64,000 nt of DNA from Akanthomyces muscarius (lineage: Eukaryota; Ascomycota; Sordariomycetes; Hypocreales; Cordycipitaceae): NCBI RefSeq assembly GCF_028009165.1, contig NC_079241.1:6386001-6450000 (forward strand). The letters run 5' to 3'. Positions 58,323 to 64,000 of the stretch are shown here, in pieces. Made by a program: the position numbers and the translations under genes. A model generated the notes under the pieces. The model saw only the letters and a list, made by a program, of their open reading frames with translations. It did not search any database and had not been told where the DNA came from. The stretch's first letter is position 1. Every line of letters starts with the position of its first letter.

Positions 58323-59576
58323 ATGCCATCACAATCACGGCTGCTGCGGCTGCCCGCGCTATTCGCCCTGCTCCTGGGCGTAGTCTTCCTGGTCCTCTCG
58401 ACGCCGGTTCTGGCAAAGTCCTCCGACGCAAGAGAAAACTCAAAACCAGACTTGATATGCCACACCAGCGACCCGGAGGATTGCTACCCGCGCGTCTTTG
58501 AGGCCACGGATGAGTTCCAAAAGGTCCACGATGACCAGGACCTGCCCCACGGCCTTCACGTGCGGCTCAATGTATACACAGGCGAAAAGGAGGCCAAGAT
58601 CAACGTGCCCGGTGAAGGTGACGCCTCGCTGGAGGGCCTGCCGGTGGAGCAGGACATTGTCGTGGTCGAGCCTGAAGCTCGTGACGATCCCATCATCCCC
58701 AAAGGCGCCCCGGTGTATGAGACGGCGGGTAAAATCAAAGCCCCTCAGCATGAAGCCAAGGCATTTGTGGATGCCATGAAGCTTCTCAAAGCCGACAGGG
58801 GCGAACACGATCCTGCCTTTGATGCCTCGCTCGAGGGTCTTGAAGAACTGGCCCACGACATGTACTATGGCCTCAAAATCGCCGAGGATCCCGACGTTGT
58901 CAAGTCGCTCGTCTGCCACATGATCCAAGAACCGTACCCTCGGGCTGAGAGCACCGAGGGTCTCCCGCCAAGAGACCAGCAGGCGGCCACCATCCTCGCG
59001 GCCAGCCTGCAAAACAACCCGACCGCGCTGGAGCAGGTCAGCAAGCAGTGGCCGGGCATCCTGAAGCACTACTGCCCCGAGGGCATGGCGCCTCTGGCCG
59101 ACGAGCTTTTCCGAAGCATCGGACCCGTCCCGGCCAAGGATGCCGCCGAGCACACCGCCGCCGCGGCGAACCTGATCAAGGCCCGCGTCGCCGCCATCAG
59201 CGGCCTCATCAAGGACCCGGCCATCCGCGCAGACTTTTTGCGCCTCGATCTCATGGGCGAGCTGGCGCGCGTGCTCGCCCGCGAGGACAAGGAGTGGGCG
59301 GCGGCGCAGCGCAAGGTCGGCCTGTTTGCGGTGGACAACTTTCTCGACGAGGACATGGGCGCCGTCGCGGGCCAGTGGCCCAAGGCCCCCAGGCTTACGG
59401 ACGAGCAGTGCAAGAAGGCGGGCTGGCAGGCACCCGAGGGGTGCTGGGACTACCACGTTGCTCGCATCGCCAAGGCGAACAAGGGCGACAAGAGCCACTG
59501 GAGCAGAGACCTTCAGACGCGGCTGGCGGCGGCGCGAAAGGGTAACCCGGCACCATCTCAGCACGTGGAGCTGTAA
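58323..59576 (+). CDS. Sil1, nucleotide exchange factor for ER Hsp70
   Basis: A 417-residue single-exon ER protein. Sil1 (Sls1) promotes ADP release from the Hsp70 BiP/Kar2 during protein import and folding. The start ATG 58323 begins a signal peptide of about 31 residues (LFALLLGVVFLVLSTPVLA). The conserved region opens with LICHTSDPEDCYPRVFEATDEFQKVHDDQDLP and HGLHVRLNVYTGEKEAKI, both characteristic of fungal Sil1, followed by armadillo-like helices (FDASLEGLEELAHDMYYGL onward). It ends QHVEL, a variant of the HDEL retention signal. The in-frame ATG at 58188 would give an N-terminus without signal character and is not used here. It lies upstream of the SET-MYND gene on the same strand, with a 214-base gap. 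Confidence 0.85.
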   Translation: MPSQSRLLRLPALFALLLGVVFLVLSTPVLAKSSDARENSKPDLICHTSDPEDCYPRVFEATDEFQKVHDDQDLPHGLHVRLNVYTGEKEAKINVPGEGDASLEGLPVEQDIVVVEPEARDDPIIPKGAPVYETAGKIKAPQHEAKAFVDAMKLLKADRGEHDPAFDASLEGLEELAHDMYYGLKIAEDPDVVKSLVCHMIQEPYPRAESTEGLPPRDQQAATILAASLQNNPTALEQVSKQWPGILKHYCPEGMAPLADELFRSIGPVPAKDAAEHTAAAANLIKARVAAISGLIKDPAIRADFLRLDLMGELARVLAREDKEWAAAQRKVGLFAVDNFLDEDMGAVAGQWPKAPRLTDEQCKKAGWQAPEGCWDYHVARIAKANKGDKSHWSRDLQTRLAAARKGNPAPSQHVEL

Positions 59577-59790
59577 AGTACGATGAATATACCCATAGAA
59601 TAGTAAATGTAGAATTAATGGCACAAAGTTCCTACCATCATCATTGCGTGGCGGCAAGTTGTAGATGCCGTCTTGAACAGTGGCAACTCAGTGGAGCTTC
59701 ACTAAGCACCAGAGATTTCATACTTTGCATGCCGACACCCTGCAACAAAAGCACACCAAGCAGCACCATCTCTCACACAATTTAGATAAA

Positions 59791-61524
59791 ATGGCACCAG
59801 TGGTCCCCGACGGTGTGGCGATTCAGCCTCACAAGACCAAGGGCCGCGCCCTGCACACCACCAAGACGGTCGCCGCCGGCGATGTCATTGCCGTCTTTAC
59901 GCCTCTGCTGCTCCTCCCCTCGCTTTCGCACCTCACGAGCGTCTGCTCCTTTTGCCTGCGCGCCGGCACGCCGCGGCCTTGCTCCCGCTGCCGCGCCGCC
60001 TACTACTGCGACGCGCGATGCCAGACGGCCGCGTGGTCGGCCGGCGGGCACAATCTCGAGTGCGCGGCGCTGGTGCGCGCCGTCAAGTCGTCCAAGAAGC
60101 GGCGCCAGATTCCCACGCCCGTGCGTGCGCTGATTAAAGTGCTGCTGGGCTGCGGACAGGAAGGCGATATGGGGAAGAGCATGGAAGGCCTAGAAGGGCA
60201 CGTCGCGCAGAGGAGGCGGGAGCCTGGGTGGGCGGACATGGAGATGATGGCCATGGGAGGCTGTGCGTTTGCGGGTATGGAGACGAGCGAGGAATCAGTG
60301 CGCCAAGCTGTTGAAATACTGCGCAAGGTAAGCTTGATTGAATCGGGTGGGTTTTGCAAACACTAATGCCGAGTAGCTGCAAACAAACGCCTTTCACAGA
60401 TTTGACGCCGACCTGGGGCACGTAGGCATCTTCCTGGACCCTACGCTGGCCATGGCCAATCATTCTTGTATCCCCAACGCATTTGTTCAATTCGTCGGAA
60501 GAACAGCCGTCTTGCGAGCAGAGTGCCGCATCCAAAAAGGCGACGAGATTGAGATTTCTTATACGGGTATGGCCTGCAACTTGCCCCCAAATCGCGACAT
60601 CAGCTAACAACCTCAGACTACACGAGCTCACTTGCCAAGCGCAAAGCCGCGCTGGCACCGTACAATTTTGAATGCCAATGCAGACGATGCACTCAAGACC
60701 TCTGCGTCTACCAAGCCAGCGCGCACTATCGCGACTTCATGCTCAACGAGGACAGCATTCTCGGCGACGGGACCAAGCTGCAGACACACCCCGCCGTCAG
60801 CACGCCCGAGAAGCAGGCCACTGCCCGCGCCGCCGCCCAGCTTCACTTCCAGCCCATGCCCGCCGCGCTCTCCGACCGCCGGTCCGTGCTGCAGAAGCAG
60901 CTGTCCGACTGCAAGGACCTCATCGCCGCCGAGCTGTGGGCCGTGACGCCGCTCCCGCAGACGCTCACCGAGCTGGCCATCTACTACGCCGAGAAGCACG
61001 ACTACGCCTTTGCGCTGGCGGTTGCCGCGCTCCTCACGCGCGACTGCGACCCGTACCGCTTCCCCGCGCCGTTCCACCCCGTGCGCGCCAAGAACCTCTT
61101 CATGACGGCCAAGCTGCTCTCCAACACGGCCGCCGACACGGCCCTCGCGGAGACGCAGCACGGCGACAGGACGGTGCAAATGTCCGCGCGGGCCATGGAG
61201 TCGGCCGACGTCGGGCGCAGGCTGCACGACGCCCTGCGCGACATTGACCAGGTGTCGCTGACGCAGATGCTGCTGTTCATGGTGCTCGACACGGCGCCGC
61301 CGCCGCACCTCGCGGGGTGGGAGCTGGCGCAGCAGGCGCGCGAGGTCATGGCGGGCATCGCGGAGCTCAAGGGCAGAGACCAGGAGCTGAGCCTGATTAG
61401 TCTGTGGCGCAAGGATCCCAAGAGTGACAGGGCGCAGGCGTTTTTCGAATATGGTGTCGGGCAGCAGATTGATATACTGGCGAACTTGGGGCGGGATGTG
61501 CTCAAGGAGGATTTTGGGCTGTAG
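59791..61524 (+). CDS. SET-MYND (SMYD-like) methyltransferase-like protein
   Basis: A 544-residue protein from three exons: 59791-60327, 60377-60566, 60617-61524, with 49- and 50-nt introns. A SET domain split by a MYND finger is visible: KGRALHTTKTVAAGDVI at the N-terminus, the MYND cysteines from C52 to C91 (CSFC, CSRC, YYCDARCQTAAW, H and C), then the catalytic NHSCIPNAF (207-215) and GDEIEISYTDYTS (substrate and AdoMet contacts), and post-SET cysteines FECQCRRC (262, 264, 267). The C-terminal half is a helical TPR-like region of about 270 residues, as in SMYD proteins. Members methylate histone or non-histone lysines; the target here is unknown. All catalytic signatures appear intact. Confidence 0.87.
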
Positions 61525-61927
61525 ATGTAACGAATCACGACACATACGTATACATGAGAGACTTCTGTGAATATGAACTGTAAAATAACAGATCAACCTC
61601 AGTCTCATGATATTAATTTTGATGAAACTCTATGACAGCATTTGTCCATTCGCATAGATCCCGTTGCACGCCAGAGTGGGGCCGATCGAGGGACCCGATC
61701 TGAAGTTCAACTTTTCCTCACTTTTTTGGGAACTTCCATTCATCAACAGCAGCATCATCATTTCTAGATTGCGTGCCACCACATACCCACCCTCATGATA
61801 TAACACCGTATTTCTCTACCCAGCACCGCCAACGGTTGCATACCTGCGAAATAAAATAACCCGAGCCAAGACTATTGCTCGCAGCCTCCTCGGCCTGTCC
61901 CTCGACGACGACAGTGCCACGCAAGCC
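61525..61927. promoter_or_regulatory. region between SMYD-like gene and Rex1
   Basis: About 400 bases holding the 3' end of the SMYD-like gene and the promoter and leader of Rex1. No other feature is seen. Confidence 0.5.
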
Positions 61928-64000
61928 ATGGCGGACAACGAAAACAATGCCGCGCCGGCAGCAAACGCAGCAGCCCCTGCCTCCCAAGAAGCGACGCAAT
62001 CCAACAGCTCCCGCAGCAGCCTGAAGCGCGCCAGCCCCCACGACGGGCACGACGAGCCCGCGGCCGACAAGAAGCCCAAGACCGACGACACCTCCCCCGC
62101 CGGCGGCGGCGAGTGGCAGACAGTCAGCCGCTCGTCCAAGAAGCAGAAGAAGCTCCCGCGGCCCGGCAAAAACTACCCCTCCATCACCTTTTCGCCCAAC
62201 GCGCGGCTGCAGTCCAAGATTGGCGTCAGCCACCTGCGCGACCTGGTGACGTACATCTTCGCCGACGGCACCGGCCCGCAGTGGTGCGCCGTGACGCACC
62301 GCCCAGCCTTTCGCAAGATTGTGGCCGTCATGGTGCCCGGGCTGGAAGAGGCCATGTTCAAGGCCGGCGTGGACCTGGCAAACTTCAACAAGACGCGCGA
62401 CGACGACCTGGACACGTCGCCGACCGAAAAGGACAAGCAAAAGCACGCGTCGCCAGACGACTACTACCCGCGGCCGCTGGAAAAGGAACACCTGCCCGAG
62501 GCGCTGCGGCCGTTTGCCGACATGTTCCCCCACCTGTGGCCGGTCAAGACGCCCGGCGACGACCGCCACGGCAAGATGCACTCGCCGATGGCGGCGTTCC
62601 TCAGCACGCCCGCGCCCAAGGACAAGTCGAAGCCCGGCGTCAAGCCCGCGCGCGAGCCCGCGGGCTGGAAGAATGAGCGCACGCGCATCACCGAGTACCT
62701 GGCCTCGGCGTCTGAGCTCGCCGAGAACGGGTACCTCGTGCACCCCGCGATGCTGCCCGAGGGCGCCGCGGCGCGGGACTCGTTTGCCCTGCCGGCGGGG
62801 TGGGTGCGCACCGCGGCCGAGAGCATGGACGACGGGGTCGTGCCCGAGGCCGACGTGCCGCAGGGCAGCGTGACGGCCGGGAGGACGGTGCTGGCGCTCG
62901 ACTGCGAAATGTGCCTGACGGGCGAGAACGAGTTTGCGCTCACGCGCATCAGCATCGTCGACTGGGCCGGCGACGTGGTCCTCGACGAGCTCGTCCGGCC
63001 CGACAAGCCCATCACCGACTACCTCACGCGCTTCTCGGGCATCACCGAGGAGATGCTCGCGCCCGTCACCACCACGCTCGCCGACATCCAGGCCCGCCTC
63101 CTCGCGCTCCTCACCCCGCACACCATCCTCGTCGGGCACTCGCTCGAGTCCGACACCAAGGCGATGCAGCTCACGCACCCCTTCATCGTCGACACCTCGC
63201 TCCTCTTCCCACACCCGCGCGGCCCGCCGCTCAAGTCGTCGCTCAAGTGGCTCGCGGAAAAGTACCTCTCGCGCAGCATCCAAAAGGGCGGCGCCGCGGG
63301 CCACAACTCGGTCGAGGACGCCCGCACGTGCCTCGACCTCGTCAAGCAGAAGTGCGAAAAGGGCAAGGGCTGGGGCACGTCGGACGCCAGCCAGGGCGAG
63401 AACCTCTTCCGCCGGCTCGCGCGCGCCGGCACCGCGTACAAGGCCCAGGGCGGCGACGCGGCCCTCGGCGGCGTCGAGGTCGGCAAGACGAGCGCCGCCG
63501 TCGACTGGGGCGACCCGGGCAAGGGCTACGGCGGCGGCGCCACGGTGCGCTTCGGCTGCGCGTCCGACGAGGACGTCGTCGCCGCCGTCCTGCGCTGCGT
63601 CAACGGCGACGCCGACGGCGGCGAGGTCCGCGGCGGCGGCGTCGACTTCACCTGGGCGCGCTTCCGCGAGCTCGAGGCCCGGCAGGGCTGGTGGAACACG
63701 AACCGCACCGCGGCCAGCGGCGACGGCGGGCCGCCAGAGGACGCCGAGGAGAGCGTGGAGAGCTGCGTGCGGCGGCTGACCGAGCGCATCCAGCGCATCT
63801 ACGACGCGCTGCCGGCGTGCACCGCCCTCGTCCTGTACAGCGGATCCGGCGACCCGCGGCGCATGGCCGCGCTGCAGGCCGCCCAGACGCAGTGGCGCAA
63901 GGAGTACAACACGCCTGGCCGCAAGTGGGACGAGCTGAGCGTGCAGTGGACCGACGTCGAGGAGCAGGCGCTAAAGCGGGCGGCGCAAAAGGCGCGGTCC
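61928..64000 (+). CDS. RNA exonuclease Rex1 (DEDDh family), 3' truncated by window
   Basis: At least 691 residues; the frame is open to the last base, so the gene continues beyond the window. Rex1 is a 3'-5' exonuclease that trims 5S rRNA, tRNA and other RNA precursors in the nucleus. The N-terminus is Ala/Lys-rich and disordered, with clusters of Lys that suit nuclear import. The exonuclease begins at VLALDCEMC (residues 321-329, D325 and E327), continues with FALTRISIVDWAGDVVLDEL and RFSGITEEML, then ILVGHSLESDTKAM (third acidic residue) and HNSVEDARTCLDL (His and final Asp). These four segments match yeast Rex1 (Rnh70) in order. The long reverse-strand frame across it is a shadow. I chose ATG 61928 as the first in-frame Met. 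Confidence 0.88.
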   Translation, partial: MADNENNAAPAANAAAPASQEATQSNSSRSSLKRASPHDGHDEPAADKKPKTDDTSPAGGGEWQTVSRSSKKQKKLPRPGKNYPSITFSPNARLQSKIGVSHLRDLVTYIFADGTGPQWCAVTHRPAFRKIVAVMVPGLEEAMFKAGVDLANFNKTRDDDLDTSPTEKDKQKHASPDDYYPRPLEKEHLPEALRPFADMFPHLWPVKTPGDDRHGKMHSPMAAFLSTPAPKDKSKPGVKPAREPAGWKNERTRITEYLASASELAENGYLVHPAMLPEGAAARDSFALPAGWVRTAAESMDDGVVPEADVPQGSVTAGRTVLALDCEMCLTGENEFALTRISIVDWAGDVVLDELVRPDKPITDYLTRFSGITEEMLAPVTTTLADIQARLLALLTPHTILVGHSLESDTKAMQLTHPFIVDTSLLFPHPRGPPLKSSLKWLAEKYLSRSIQKGGAAGHNSVEDARTCLDLVKQKCEKGKGWGTSDASQGENLFRRLARAGTAYKAQGGDAALGGVEVGKTSAAVDWGDPGKGYGGGATVRFGCASDEDVVAAVLRCVNGDADGGEVRGGGVDFTWARFRELEARQGWWNTNRTAASGDGGPPEDAEESVESCVRRLTERIQRIYDALPACTALVLYSGSGDPRRMAALQAAQTQWRKEYNTPGRKWDELSVQWTDVEEQALKRAAQKARS

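Noticed and set aside
58440..59657. 405-residue open frame on the minus strand
   Set aside because: It is antisense to Sil1, with no recognisable motif of its own.
61793..63304. 503-residue open frame on the minus strand
   Set aside because: It is antisense to Rex1, which has clear exonuclease motifs on the plus strand. The frame is a codon-bias shadow.
1..64000. CRISPR arrays, ribosomal RNA genes, complete transposons or biosynthetic core genes
   Set aside because: None seen. The tandem repeats lack spacers of even length, and no transposase, integrase, reverse transcriptase, PKS or NRPS motif was recognised.

Overview
This window is nuclear DNA of a filamentous ascomycete, most likely a Sordariomycete of the Hypocreales type. 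The evidence is short GT-AG introns of 45-101 nt with CTAAC/CTGAC branch sites, compact genes separated by CT-rich leaders, and several ascomycete-typical families: RTA1-like transporter, fungal rhodopsin-like integral membrane protein, Zn2Cys6 regulator, DUF3669 protein and a Whi5/Nrm1-type repressor. I could not run a search, so families are named from motifs.

Layout. From 1 to 27.7 kb there are five genes in mostly non-coding DNA: a GPI-anchored cell-wall protein (4.0 kb), an RTA1-like membrane protein (9.9 kb), aspartyl aminopeptidase (11.7 kb), a Whi5/Nrm1-type G1/S repressor (14.9 kb, minus) and the very large poly-Gln Mediator tail subunit Med15 (16.5-21.0 kb, minus). About 6.8 kb upstream of Med15 holds no gene I can recognise. 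From 27.8 to 53.9 kb the gene set looks accessory: a P-loop sulfotransferase-like protein, a GNAT acetyltransferase, a DUF3669 protein, a Zn2Cys6 factor, a nine-exon amino-acid permease, a CorA-like membrane protein, a fungal kinase with a long C-terminal repeat or propeller-like region, an intron-containing tRNA-Lys(CUU), a rhodopsin-like membrane protein, a divergent Ran GTPase and a secreted lysozyme-like (SLT/GH23) protein. From 56.8 kb on, a previously easy-to-miss 59-residue secreted peptide precursor is followed by housekeeping genes on the plus strand: Sil1 (ER nucleotide exchange factor), a SET-MYND methyltransferase-like protein and Rex1 (RNA exonuclease), which runs off the window.

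How it fits together. The flanks carry transcription and cell-cycle control (Med15, Whi5/Nrm1), peptide turnover, ER folding and RNA processing. The middle block carries sensing, transport and signalling genes of the kind that vary between fungal species. No operon-like or biosynthetic cluster is evident: there is no PKS, NRPS or terpene core gene.

The points most worth a second look are the divergent Ran paralogue, the kinase whose catalytic-loop lysine is replaced by asparagine, the small secreted peptide precursor, a dual-start aspartyl aminopeptidase with a mitochondrial-type N-terminus, several local tandem duplications outside genes, and an 8-mer (TACCAGTA/TACTGGTA) that occurs at least fifteen times, always outside coding sequence.
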